From Lasioglossum baleicum (lineage: Eukaryota > Arthropoda > Insecta > Hymenoptera > Halictidae), in the NCBI RefSeq assembly GCF_051020765.1, contig NC_134935.1, positions 8,743,579-8,807,578 of the forward strand: a DNA stretch of 64,000 nt, read 5' to 3'. The notes below the pieces were generated by a model. It saw nothing but the letters and a program-made list of their open reading frames with translations. It did no database searches and was not told the origin of the DNA. A program made the translations under genes and the position numbers. Shown here piece by piece: positions 11,801 through 23,247 of the stretch (position 1 is the first letter of the stretch; each line of letters opens with the position of its first letter).

Positions 11801-14800
11801 GTTCCTTGACTGCCGCTTATTTTAAACAATTTTGTTTACTAATTATATTAAACATAGCTCTCAAACTTTGCTGTAATTTATATTTGTGGAACTTATATTT
11901 GTTTGTAACTAAAAAGTAAATTTTTGAAAGTTGAAATGTGTGTTATGTTTAATTGTCAAGTTTCATACTTAATGACCTGATATGATGTCGAGTCACGCTC
12001 GACAGAGGAGTGCAAAGGGTTAATGGGAAAAAATAAATATTGGAAAGAAAGAAATCTCGTTAAAAACGATTATTTCAATTCTAATTACCGTCCGTTGTAC
12101 GCCAGTATCCGGACGTAGTTCTTGCTGAACGGGACGAATTTGTTCACGAGAGCGTGGGTCCTCTTGCCACCTCTTATATCAATCTCCCGCATCCCCTTCT
12201 CGCCGTCTTTCTCTGTCCACGTTTGAATCTTGTATCCCTGTAGTTCACCTCGCACAGAGTCCTCGGGAACTGGATTCCACGAGAACTGTGCGCTAGTGCT
12301 CGAATTCACATGAATCAGCGTGAAGTTGCTAGGCGCTTGCAGCGGCACTGTAACGTTACAATCAATTTTAGCGAAATCGTTTACAGAATGTAACTCTCGT
12401 CGAACAGAGTGTAAGTGCACGAACCATCTTCTCCAGAAAATCCGGATATTTCACTGGGCGCGATTCTGCACTCTCCCCTCTCGTTGATGGCCACAACTTT
12501 GATCTTGTATCTCTGGTAAGTGGGTTGATTCTCTACTACCAGATTGTTTTTCTTCCAATCGTGTATATCCTCTATGGTCCACTTCTCGCCAGGTATGTCT
12601 CGCTTGTAGTACACCCTGTACATGAACTTGGGAGCGTTGTGCTCTATCTGCGGCATCACCGTCCAAAATATCACTAAGTTTTGTGGAGTGGTTCCCTTGC
12701 CCTCGACATTGTCGGGGTTCTTGTAAGGGACATCCGGCAGCGTGGTGCATACGTCGCTGTGCGGCGAGGGCAGTGATGGTCCTGTGGAAACCGTTAACAC
12801 GAATTGAGCACATTTATGGAAACAGGACCTATTACACAAAACCTTCTTTATGAGTACAAAGCGTACAGATATAGGAGATATGATAATATTAACACGTAAA
12901 GATATTTCTGCTTCTTCACATAACGTATCTATACACGATTTCTCCAAAACATATTTATGATTAAGATGTCTTTGCGAAAATTTGTCCAAACTTCCAAAAA
13001 TTCAAATCGTGGAATAGCGATATCACTGTCACTAAAAATATAAATATTGTTCATTTCCGCAGAATTTGGTCTTCGAATCTCACCTATTTTGTTCCAAGCC
13101 AGCACACGGTACGTGTAGTTAGCCCAGGGCGTCATGGGGACGACGTATGTTTGTTCAGTGGCCGGTACATTGTCCCTGGCCACTTCCCACGTGTCTGGCG
13201 TGAAGGTAGTATTGTGCTGAATGGTGTATCTTAAAATTGGCGCCCTGTTGTCACCCATGGGGGTCCAATGGACGGAAGCTTCGCTCGCCATACAACGTAC
13301 GTCGAGTAATTTCGGCGCATTTGGTACATCCTGAACAGTCAGCGTCGCTTGTGCCTTAGCGTCGTCCAGCTCAGTACGAGCGATGCACGTGTAAGTACCA
13401 GAATCCAGCTCGGTTGTCTTCGTGATCATCAACGAGTAATCGGTGCTGCGAATGAATCGCGGCTCCATCTCGAAGTCTATGGGCTCGCCGTTGCTCAACC
13501 AGTCGATTGTCAAAGGGAGGCTCGGATCGGTTACCGCGTTGCATCTAAATAGGAAACAGAAATTATCAGTGATAACCGATATCATACCTGTATTTTACGT
13601 ACCGGTATAAGTTCCTGCTCCAAACTAAACCCTGTGTGGCAAGCTTCAAACGATTTTACAGTCAAAAATTCTGAAAAAATTCACAGTCGCGTATGCTATA
13701 TTAGTCAGAATGTTCATGAATTTTTTCGTAATTTTTTGTTAAGAAGAACAGAAGAAATGAGCATAATTCGTTAAACCGTGCTTACCCTATAACTACCCTT
13801 GTAGCGGGGATACCGACTTGAAACTTGCCACAGAGGGTTTTTTTGGGAGACTATCAAATGGTACGACGAAAGATCAATTCAGTTTGCGTAGATTAAGATT
13901 CTATAATAACCTCCTACTTTTTACCGCAACACAAAATTTGTATATACAGTGTGAACCACGAATCGTGACCAGTAGAGATTACTCTTTTATTAGCAGTCCG
14001 AACGAAAATCTTTTTATGAGACGTTGAAAAATCATGAAAGAAAAGAGTTGACAAAAAGTTTGCTATAATCACATGAAAGCTCTCTTGACATCATGCTACA
14101 TTTCATAGAAACATTTTCGATCGGACTGCTAATAACAAGTATATTCATCGATCCAACAATTACCTAAAGGTAGCGGTAGATCCCGCAGTGACCTCGTAGT
14201 CCTCTGGTTCATCGGTGATCCTGGTGTGCTCCTTGACCATCAATGTACCAGTGGCCTTAACCTGACCGAACTTATTGGAAGCATGACAAGTGTAAGTGCC
14301 CGCATCCAAGAAAATTACATTCTCGATCTCCAAGTCCCCAGATTCCAGAGTTTTGTACCGACCACCAGTCAACTCTTGATCGTTGCGGATCCATTTAACG
14401 GCAGGCTTAGGTGCTCCGAACACTCGACAAGTAATCCTCACCGTCTTACCATCAACGGTAGAAATATCCGGGGGCGCATCCGTGATTTCAGGCTCCAGAG
14501 CCAACACATTTACATAAACATCTTTGTACACGTAGCCCAGCGAGTTGGTCGCGTTGCAGCCGTAGTTTCCTGTGTCTTTCTTCGTCAGTTTCTCGATAAC
14601 GATGGAGTTCACCGAGACTTTCCTGCGCGGATTCGGTGGCGCCTCTGAAATCGGCTTTCCATTGTGTATCCATTTGATTTCCGGGACAGGTACACCTTCG
14701 GCGGCGCATTTGAACTCGACCGTCTCGTCCTCCGCCGCATTGATTATTTCCGGTTCGTCGGTGAAGTACGGCACAGCCATCACTTGCAAGTTTATCGAGT

Positions 14801-17781
14801 AGGATTTAGCATCTCCCACTCCGTTAGACGCTTCACAAGTGTACGAGCCCTCGTCTTCGAAATTGACATGCTTTATTATCAACGATTTCCCATAATTCCC
14901 GTGCGTTATCCTATCGTTCGTCCTGAGAACTTCGCCGTTCTTGCTCCATACGATCTGTGGCAGCGGCGTTCCGCCGTATATGCAATATAATTCGATCTTC
15001 TTACCGCGTAAGGCAACTTCATTTTTCCTGCTGACGTACTGTTTCTCAGGCTCGTGTTTGTTCTGGCTGGCAGACACGCCCGAGGAGATAACGTGTAATA
15101 GAACTCTGTTTCCTAATTTATATTCGCTCCTGAACAGAGAAGTTGCAGCGCAGGCGTAGTAAAAGTCGTCGGAGGCGTCGTTTCGGGAAACGTTGCTGAA
15201 CCAAAGGTTACCCTCCGGGTCCAAGGTCATTCGAGAGTTGTTGATGGACTTGATACCTCCAGCGGTGTCCTGGATCAGCCAGTAGACGTTCGGTTTTGGC
15301 CAACCGTCCGGTGGCTGACACGTCAGCTTGAACGGTTGTCCCTCGTTGGCGTCCAAGCTTATCGGATTTTGATCTTTGAAGGAGTTCAGCTCAGCTTTCC
15401 TGACGAAAACCGAGTTCGACGTGGCTATACCCCATTCGTTCTCCGCGAAGCACTGGTACTGGCCAAGATCTTCGTCACGGGGCCTTGAGATCACCAATGT
15501 TCCTCTGCCTGGTTGCTGAGAAATGCGATCGTCATAGGCTGGCCACTCGAAATCCTTTCCATTTTTGATCCATCGGTATCTAATTAATAGACAGCGTTAT
15601 ATTATACATTTATGGCAATGATGAGTAGGTGTCGTTTAAAACAGTAAAAACATTAGAAGAATTTCAAAGTACTTAGCACTCGGATGGTGACTCTGAGGCG
15701 TCACTGAAGATTGCTGTACCATTATTCAAAATATTGTTTAGCTTATTAAATATATCGGTATCTAATCAATTACTAAACGTTTAGGTATTATACCAACCAC
15801 ATATTCATAAAATTTAAAAAATCATAGGGAATGGAGATATTCTACGTTGAAAGAAATGTTTAATTTTCGAATTCAAATATCTCCAAGTGCACAGGGTTAA
15901 GAAAGAAAATAAATGTTTATTTCACTCCAGTTTGTCGCAATTCAGGTAGAACATTTTTATTTTGCATAAAGACCCGCTGTCTACGAATTAATATTTAAAC
16001 GAATTGTACTACAATATAAATTTCATGTTACAGCATCACATGTTTTACCAAACTTTTTGTTTCTTAATGGAAAAATATTTTGAACATATTCAAATGCGAA
16101 AGTCTAAATATTTCGAAACAAAATGTGTATGACTTGTACAATTGATATTCAGATAATTGTTTGGTACAATGATTGCTAAAAACAAACGAATCCGGTGAAA
16201 AAGTACATTTTATCTCTTGTAAATACGAATAAAAGAGAAACTAAAATAAATCGTGTTATATTTAGTTGTTTATTTACTTCTGGTATCGCAATAACGACCA
16301 CTCCCATGCTTGGAGAATTTACACCACGAGTAAGGTATCTTTATCGGTACTTGTAACTTTATACCCCCCTAAAGCTATGAGGTCATCTTGGTAATTAAGA
16401 CCAGTTACTCTGGCTTCTTTACGGAACAGAGATATTGCACTTGAGTACGAGTGCAACGAAACTACTGTGCATGAATGGAATCTTCTTGGAAATTATGAAC
16501 TTATTGTTGCACTATCGTGTAATTGCTACTTCCTACTGAATCATTGCATTCTTTCAGTAAACACGTGCACGATTACTAGTGCATCTTAATCAATTTTATT
16601 ATTATTAGTAGACTATGGATCTTTGCGCAAATATGCAAATATACTTGTAGACCAATGTATAAAAAGTGCAAATGAAATAAACATATACTCCTTCCTTCAG
16701 AGATTCTGTGTTCCTAAGAAGATAAAAATTTGATTAGACCTTTTTAAATACTTTACAATACTGAAATGTACTTTACACGAAATATACATAGTGTCTTAAT
16801 CAACTAACACATTATCTACCAGCGACTATTCCATCATTTTTGGAAGTCTATTTTTAATAGATCCTCTGACCACAACAGAAACTTCAATTATAAACCAACA
16901 ACTCTAAAGCTTCCGGTAGATAAAGTGTTACGAGAAAAGCACTTTTAAGTAACATGTACGTCACCTTGGAGCAGGTTCTCCTTCTGCTTCACACTCTATT
17001 AGAAATGGTTTGTCGTTCTCGTTAACCTTTGCTTGAGCCACTTGAAACAGCTGCTCATCTGTCGGGGGTTGTTTGGATATCCGTGGTGGAGATTGAGCTA
17101 ATGAAAGGGAGAAATGACAAACATGCATGATTGATACACCATGGAAGTATGTTCTGCTTTTGCTATACAACAATAAGTTGAACTTCTCGATTAAATAAAC
17201 GCTAAGCAATTATATATGAAATGAACAGAAAATTAATCGACAAAATAATAAAAAAGAAAATCATTGATAACTATTTAAACGATCGAGACACAACGTATGG
17301 AAAGGAATGCAACGATAAGTGACATCCGATCGAATGAAAATAATGGAAACAAGCTTTTAATGTAACATAGCGTCATAATGTAAAAAGAAAAATTCACGTA
17401 GCAAAACCAGTGCTACTAAAGCAAGTAAAAGCAACAAAACTATATCTCTGAAATTCCTGAAACACGTAGCGATAATTCTCTATACTTCAATATGCCTATA
17501 AAGCATTTTGTATGTACAGTAACAATGCGGTTCGTTATGAAAAACTAGATTTGTGATAAGCAAATCTCTCTCGAATAAACTCTACAATTCCTTCACCTCC
17601 TATAATGTCCAGGATACGAACTATAATTAAAAATCAGAGACTGTTATCATAATAGATCGACATCGGCAAGTGTTACATCAAAATTTATCATTGCGACACA
17701 AAACAAATTGACAGAATTATACTCACTTATTGCCGATGCCTGCAGTACCAGCGTCGAGATGATGCACACGATTAGCTTCAT
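8771..17781 (-). CDS. Nrg: Neuroglian, L1-family cell adhesion molecule (complete, 9 coding exons, alternative last exon)
   Basis: Coding exons on the minus strand: 17781-17727, 17097-16965, 15579-14164, 13544-13084, 12781-12425, 12347-12089, 11622-11302, 10743-10094, then either 9364-9273 or 8874-8771. All junctions are GT-AG and the frame stays open, giving about 1,247 or 1,251 residues, close to fly Neuroglian. The start MKLIVCIISTLVLQASA is a signal peptide. Six Ig domains cover about residues 25-610 and five fibronectin III domains about 613-1105. A transmembrane segment (about 1122-1146, GWFIGMMLAIAFLLLVLIIV) is followed by a tail with KYAVHERELA, the FHEYSQPLD stretch and SDTDSMAEYGEGDTG. 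L1-family proteins mediate homophilic adhesion and link to ankyrin through FIGQY in axon guidance and septate junctions. The 5' UTR exon(s) upstream of 17,790 were not located; an AG just before 17,795 could be the UTR acceptor. Confidence 0.96.
8890..9097. mobile_element. TTAA-type MITE fragment inside the Neuroglian alternative-terminal-exon intron
   Basis: The body (AATATTGTTTAG..., TCAATTACTAAACATTTAAG) and right end (GAGTGCGAAGGGTTAA) match the TTAACCCTTTGCACT family at 657-895 and 15,672-15,900. It lies about 20 bp upstream of the acceptor of the distal FIGQY exon. Confidence 0.6.
9103..9165 (-). promoter_or_regulatory. U-rich tract between the two Neuroglian terminal exons, candidate ELAV/Hu site
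   Basis: Read as minus-strand RNA, this stretch carries several runs of four to six uridines separated by short spacers. It lies after the proximal stop and before the distal acceptor. ELAV is known to bind U-rich clusters downstream of the proximal Neuroglian terminal exon in Drosophila. Function here is inference from position and composition. Confidence 0.4.
9273..9364 (-). CDS. Nrg: Neuroglian proximal alternative last exon (short-tail type)
   Basis: The penultimate exon ends in phase 1 at 10094. This exon completes that glycine codon and encodes 29 residues, from MNEDGSFIGQYGRQHRKQ to a C-terminus reading AFATLV before TAA. FIGQY is the ankyrin-binding motif of L1-family tails, and T-L-V at the end fits a class I PDZ ligand. 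The start matches the fly common-isoform tail, MNEDGSFIGQYG. The acceptor is a tandem NAGNAG (TAGAAG at 9370-9365), so use of the upstream AG would replace the junction glycine codon and insert one glutamate. An in-frame stop immediately precedes a possible donor (AAG|GTAGGT at about 9272-9267). I infer this is the default, non-neuronal terminal exon, by analogy with the fly gene. Confidence 0.85.
9697..9908. mobile_element. Foldback MITE downstream of Neuroglian exon 8
   Basis: Left arm ACAGGGTAGGGCGATTATTT plus CCGTTACTTGTAATA is mirrored by TATTACAAGTAACGG and CCCACCCTGT. Arms are about 55 bp around an AT-rich loop. A separate Tc1-like terminus (CAGTCGGGGACAAAAATAAG) sits at about 9,541. 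Confidence 0.65.
10829..10942. mobile_element. Small TTAA-type MITE
   Basis: Ends TTAACCTTCGGACA and TGCCGTCGGAGGGTTA are imperfect inverted repeats, and the length is about 114 bp. A related right end (CAGCCGTCGAAGGGTTAA) occurs near 40,458-40,475. Confidence 0.5.
11006..11229. mobile_element. TTAACACTAACCGTACC-family MITE, copy 1
   Basis: Flanked by TTAA and bounded by inverted ends TTAACACTAACCGTACC and GGTACGATTAGTGTTAA. The interior (ATTACAAGACTGAA, GATTTATCACAATTTT) is shared with the copy at 35,067-35,248. It lies in the Neuroglian intron between exons 7 and 8. Confidence 0.8.
11713..12023. mobile_element. TTAACCCTTTGCACTCC-family MITE, full-length copy
   Basis: TTAA-flanked, with termini TTAACCCTTTGCACTCC and GGAGTGCAAAGGGTTAA as near-perfect inverted repeats. 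It matches 36,187-36,644 throughout except for a nested insertion there. It lies in the Neuroglian intron between exons 6 and 7. Confidence 0.85.
13988..14135. mobile_element. Short inverted-repeat MITE in a Neuroglian intron
   Basis: TATTAGCAGTCCGAACGAAA at the left and TTTCGATCGGACTGCTAATA at the right are inverted repeats with one or two mismatches, enclosing about 110 bp. Confidence 0.6.
15672..15900. mobile_element. TTAA-type MITE copy in Neuroglian intron 2
   Basis: Starts TTAGCACTCGG and ends AAGTGCACAGGGTTAA, with the shared body GATTGCTGTACCATTATTC. Same family as 657-895 and 54,465-54,713. Confidence 0.65.
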
Positions 17782-17985
17782 GATCGACCAGTATTTTCTT
17801 TATCTATAAAATACAAAAAATAAACATCCCCAATTTAACAATAATGCGTCCAACGTTGGACAACATATATAATATCGATTAACAAACGACGATCACAATT
17901 GAAAAATTTCATTGTCAATTTTAATCAAAATAAATATTTAATTGTCAGATTTCGAATGAATCAATCGTCGATTAATATTTATAAC

Positions 17986-18179
17986 TAGACTGCGGATGTT
18001 TATGCAATTTTCAATTTTTGTAGACGAATTTTAAGAAAGTGGAATAATCTTATTTTCCATGGAAGTAGCCTCTTTAGATCTGAAATAAATTAAAATCGTA
18101 TTAAATTCTGTCATATTTTATATCCTAGCATTTTTTGAAAATTCTCGAAAGTGATAATTGCATAAAGATCCGCAGTCTA
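17986..18179. mobile_element. hAT-like MITE with perfect 8-bp target duplication
   Basis: The 194-bp element starts TAGACTGCGGATGTTTATGC and ends GCATAAAGATCCGCAGTCTA, imperfect inverted repeats. The flanks on both sides are the identical 8-mer TTTATAAC. An 8-bp duplication is typical of the hAT superfamily. It sits about 205 bp upstream of the Neuroglian start codon. Confidence 0.85.
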
Positions 18180-21100
18180 TTTATAACCAATGATCGACTA
18201 TCAATTTTATCGAACCATTGATTCAACTTTGATTTTTAATGGTATCGAGCTCTTTAATCAAAAGCATAAATCAAATTAAAAAGTTTAATCGATTCGAATC
18301 GATCGCGGAACGAAGACAGCCGAGAGGTCGTGTATCGACGCGAATAAAATTTCCAAATTCGTTTCGCCAGTTCGAAAATACTACGAGACACAGAAACCGG
18401 AAATTCATCCATTCAATCTGCACCATTCAAACCGAATTTATCGAATGAAATCATCGGCACAGCTTCACTCTCTACTATGCTCCATTCATAATACATAGTT
18501 GATTTTCTTTTTTCAATTCGAATGACACCGAGCGGACCGTTTCGAACCACTTCGCGCCTATCATTACAGGCCGCAGTGGTAGTCCGTTTTAGTACATGCG
18601 ATTCTAGCTCAGCAACATTTTTATTTCAACTTATTTATCACTGTTTTTATTTGTTTTTCGACATTCATTCGATTCACGTCATTTAGTCGATTCATATTCA
18701 TTCACTTTTTTCGACGCTGTTCTTCAGAATATTTTCAACTAACGATTTGACCGAAACATCTTTTAATAACACACGCGATGGTGAAATTTGGTAGAATGAA
18801 AATAAAACGATCGATCGCCGAAATAATACTGCAATGAAGATAACTCTGAAATGTCAGAACGATTAGATAAAGGTAAACAGTGCTCGAAAAATCTTGTGCA
18901 CCGTATTCAAATATATGTATTATTTAACCCTCGTTACGGTGGATCATTTTTATAATTGTACTATTGACGATGCTCGAGACCATTTACAGTCTTATTCAGC
19001 AATTTTGTGCAACATATTTTTGATGCTACTTCTTGCACAACATCTGTGTAATTTGAAAAATTGACAAGCATCAAGTAATCGATAATTTTGATACTTTGGG
19101 TGACAATCGACCCTCTAATTCGAAAACCAGTTCCTACGAAAACTTAGGATCTTCCGGAAGCGTTTGAAACAACATATAATTCACAGAAACCGCATTTCCG
19201 AATACAGAGATATTCGACAGTATCCTAACTCTTCGAAGTAATAGAAAAATATATCGTCGCCCTCATATGAAAACTGTCTAAGTCCATTTTCTATAAAAAT
19301 TGAGTTTTCAGCTTCGCCTTGTTAGGTACTTCAATTTCTGCGGTTCGAGGGTAATTCAAACATATGTAGTTTGAAAAAATCTATGTGTGAAGCAAAATAG
19401 TTTCGCTCTACATAAATCGTTTTATTCGCCTCCTGTAAACTTTACTTTTTTGGGCAATTTTCATATGAGGCCGACGATATTCCGTTTCGATTTCACTTTC
19501 CCGTAATCTGATCAACGAACGTTTCGATTCGCGGTCGAGTTAGAATTTTCGAATCCTTAGGAAACATTCGAGGACTGCGTGTTGCCAATGGAGACGTGAA
19601 AAATGGGCGTGCTCTGTTCTGTCGAGCAGCAGAAAAAGCGACGTATAGATTGGACATGTGTCAGCGTGCCCGGCTAATCCGAATCAAACGGTTTCGCACA
19701 GGGTGGCAATGTCGGAAGTGTGAGCCTGGTAAAAAGCAAAAAAAAAGGGAACGAGCCGAGAGAGCACAATGTAAACCGGATTCGGTGGTCTCTCGGGTCG
19801 CGGCACGATCGTCGTCGGGAACAGGTGATGGTGTCACGATGATCTCACCAGAGCCGTCCTTCGAGATCACAACATCGCGCCCGGGAAACGAACACCGATT
19901 TTTCACCGTAGGTCCTCCTCGAGTCGTTGAATCGGATGTCGAACGTAACAATCCGTAGTTTGGTCGGAAAAGCGGATTTCCACGATACGGTTAACCGAAA
20001 AAGAAAAAAAGGGAACACACACTGGGCTGGGCATACGAACGGGCACACCCGCGAACCAACATTGATCGCTGACGCTATTCCGTTCGTTTCAACGGGGTTC
20101 CCCACAAACGATACCTCGATCGAACACACTATGAACACATCGACGCACGCGATCAAAGCTCTCACCTATCTCAACGTTTTCGGAAGCGATCGAACGTTAG
20201 AATCCCGTCATTACCAAGGCATCATTGAAAAACCACTGACTCGCACAAGTAACGCACCGTACGGTACTGTACCATACTGTACCGCCTATAGATGTGCACG
20301 TTTCATGTATTGCAGACTCGATCCCCCACCCTAGCCGACTCGCTGACACACTGATTCACACCGATGCGCCTTTAACGCCACACTTTAGGCAGCTTTCACA
20401 ACCTGGACCCCTCTATATAGATGTTATCACGATAAGCTGTTTATGTTTACGAAACGATTAACCACCTTTCGGCCTGTTTTACATGCTAATCGCGAACCAC
20501 TTGATTAGTGATTAATAAGTTACGTTTAATCTCTTGTTGTACCATTTTGTGTCTAGGTGCAAATATATTTAGAACTTCTTTAATTGTCTTCTCGAAGGAA
20601 AAGAATTTTTATATTTTTAGATTTTATGCATGTGCGACAAAATTGGATAAATTAAACTTAAAATGACAGAAAAATTTATATTCTTTGTAATTGGTTGAAA
20701 TTATGTTAGAGAACGAAAGGATATTCTGCTTAGTCGCTATTTCTCGCAATCATTGCAAACAATTTTTATTTTGCATAAAGATCAGTCTAGTTATTATACA
20801 GGAAGGATGAAATTAAAACAAAATTTTTTACAACTTTTTGTTCCCTCTTTGCACAATCTAATAACTATTTAGACTGCATATTTTCGTCTCGTATCACATT
20901 TGTTGCTAACAGACAGCAGATCTTTATGCAAAATAAAAATGTTCGAAGTCAACTGGAAGGAACAGAAATTCTATGATAATGGAATACATCTTGTAATAGT
21001 TTGAATAAGACGAGAAAATAATATAAAATGTATGAATGCATCGCTTCGATACGACGAACAATAATGAAATGAATTGTAAGCATGGTTCGCGTGAAGGTTC

Positions 21101-22819
21101 AGAGGTGTAGAATCCGTAGGCGAAGATCATCGATCGAACATCCGGTGTGAACGAACTCTTACAGGAGTGAGGTATCCGTTGGCCAATAACGGTCGAGGTA
21201 GATCGAAGATATCTGTCGCGCCAGATTCGAAAAAGGCGCGCCCTCTGAGTAAACGATGCTCCTATGTATAGGATTTCTAAAGTGCAGCTGCGTATACTTT
21301 CCGAACAGGGGAAACGATACGTTTTTAAATATGACGTTGTGTTACATGGGGGTAACTGACGCGCCCTTATTCGACCTGTGAGATCTATTCATCGAACGTG
21401 CGAATACAATTCCCGTTGAAAATCCCAGTTCTAGCGTGACTTCGAAAAATCAATAAACCTAGAATTCGACTCCGACAGAACGTTATAAAATATAAATAAC
21501 AACTGATGTTTCAAAATGGAACTTCTCAGCAGCCAACAACAAAATTGACTTCTCAACACGACTAATTCATAATTGAAAATTATTTTATTCCCCATCGATA
21601 CATATATTTAGAATCAGATTGTAAAGCAACCAATAAATTAATTAATTTATTCCCAGTGAAAACAGCTGTACTGTTTTCATAATTGTGAAACGGGGCGTGT
21701 ATAATTCAATAATTCAAGGATTTAGTTATGGCACACTGCAAATATTTACCAATATTTCTGCTTCGTCTCAATGAACAATACCGGAAGTTATCGGGAGGTT
21801 CCCGCCAATTGTCGATAACCTCTGTAAAAATAGCGAACGGGTTTAAAACGGTTCCCGTGACGTAACGGCAGATGCAAGAAAGCATCGGCATGCGAGTGTT
21901 AATTGAACAGTGCATTCCGCACTGTTCCGCACTCTCTCGCCGAGAATATCGTCTCTCGTGGAAATATACGCAGCCGGCAACTCTTTAACGCATATATTGT
22001 AACAAGATAGCTTCGGCATACCATCGAAAGGAGCCAATGGCGAGTCTGTCTGGCGATAAGCAGTACGTCTGCGTAAATTTAAACGTTCGATCGAGAACCT
22101 GAAAAAAAGATGTAGGTCAAGCGATGCCTATGACTGCGTATTCAGTAAAATCAACCGATTTTCTCGATACCGGGGACCTTCCAAAATGGTATCGGCTCAG
22201 AAATTATGGCAACAATTACGCGCGTAAGCATATTTGGCGATAGTTTGTCGGACCACACACCGTGGAGACGTGGAGTAACGAGCGTTGCTTACGAAGCACC
22301 TAGTCGCGCCATTTCTTTTGGCGACGATTGATGGGACGTGCACAAAACGGAATGCGTCTCGTGCGACACGCACGATGCTAAATATGTACACGTTCACAGT
22401 GAACGTTCTCCCTTTCGTTCCATTCTTCTGTGTATAATAAAATTTCAAGAATTGCGGAAAATGTCACTCTTATCCCCTTCCACGATAACACAGTCTACTG
22501 ACTCTGTGCGTTACTAATTTCTCTTAAACCATAATAAAAGTTCATTTACCTAATAAAATACATAGGCATCCAGTGGATATCAATTTGTTTTTCTTCTAAG
22601 AAATAACGAACGAGAAATTTCACGGATCCCGTTCAATGCATTCGTCGTTCACGTTCGAAACGCAGTGCACAGAATCTGGCGAAGTTTCAAAAAGCCAGAA
22701 ACTGGGTACATGGCACGCGAGAGAACATTGTTGCGAGTTTAGATTTAGCCGCGTGAAAACGACTAACCTGCGAACATTTTGGGTCGACACACACTTATCG
22801 AAATTCAGATGACGTTGTG
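18180..22819. other. Intergenic region upstream of Neuroglian and downstream of Sfmbt; no gene recognised
   Basis: A GC-richer patch at about 19,590-20,340 has open frames on both strands without recognisable domains and could hold Neuroglian 5' UTR exons or promoters. The remainder is AT-rich with MITE pieces (19,251-19,481; hAT-like ends near 20,770 and 20,910). Confidence 0.45.
19251..19481. mobile_element. Inverted-repeat MITE
   Basis: ATATCGTCGCCCTCATATGA at the left is mirrored by TCATATGAGGCCGACGATAT at the right, about 230 bp in total, with no open frame. Confidence 0.65.
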
Positions 22820-23247
22820 ACTATGAATACATCATATTTTATTGACAATTTACAAAATAAAAGATCGAATACTTTGTACTATGATGAATACCGATATACG
22901 GCTAGCTACGTAACGAAATAATAATCGACAATTTTGTACAATTTTATACAGCGTCAGAATGAACGTTGTCTTCCGTGGCTTCGAGTATTCTTCCAATGTT
23001 ACATCATTTGATAAAAATAGAAATAGAGTTGTAATGACGAAGATAATTTAAGTAGATCAGTGCTACGGTTAAACGCATTGTAACCCCTATCTAAAAAGTA
23101 ACGCAGTCTTGCATTCGCATAAACTAAAAATCACTCTGTCCGACACTATACAATTAAACACATCTGGGGTCACCGCGTCCCCGGCGACATATTATATGTT
23201 ACACTGTATAAATAATTAAAATTAATTGAATTGCCTAGTTAATTGAG
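22820..23247 (-). other. Sfmbt 3' UTR with AATAAA signal
   Basis: Sequence downstream of the Sfmbt stop lacks coding potential and contains a canonical AATAAA on the minus strand (TTTATT at 22838-22843), about 410 bases after the stop codon. The exact cleavage site is unknown. Confidence 0.55.
22838..22843 (-). terminator. Poly(A) signal AATAAA, Sfmbt
   Basis: TTTATT on the plus strand reads AATAAA in the Sfmbt direction. It is the first clear canonical signal at a plausible distance from the stop at 23248. Confidence 0.5.

Noticed and set aside
14226..14990. Plus-strand frames over Neuroglian exon 3
   Set aside because: Shadows of the 1.4-kb Ig-domain exon on the opposite strand.
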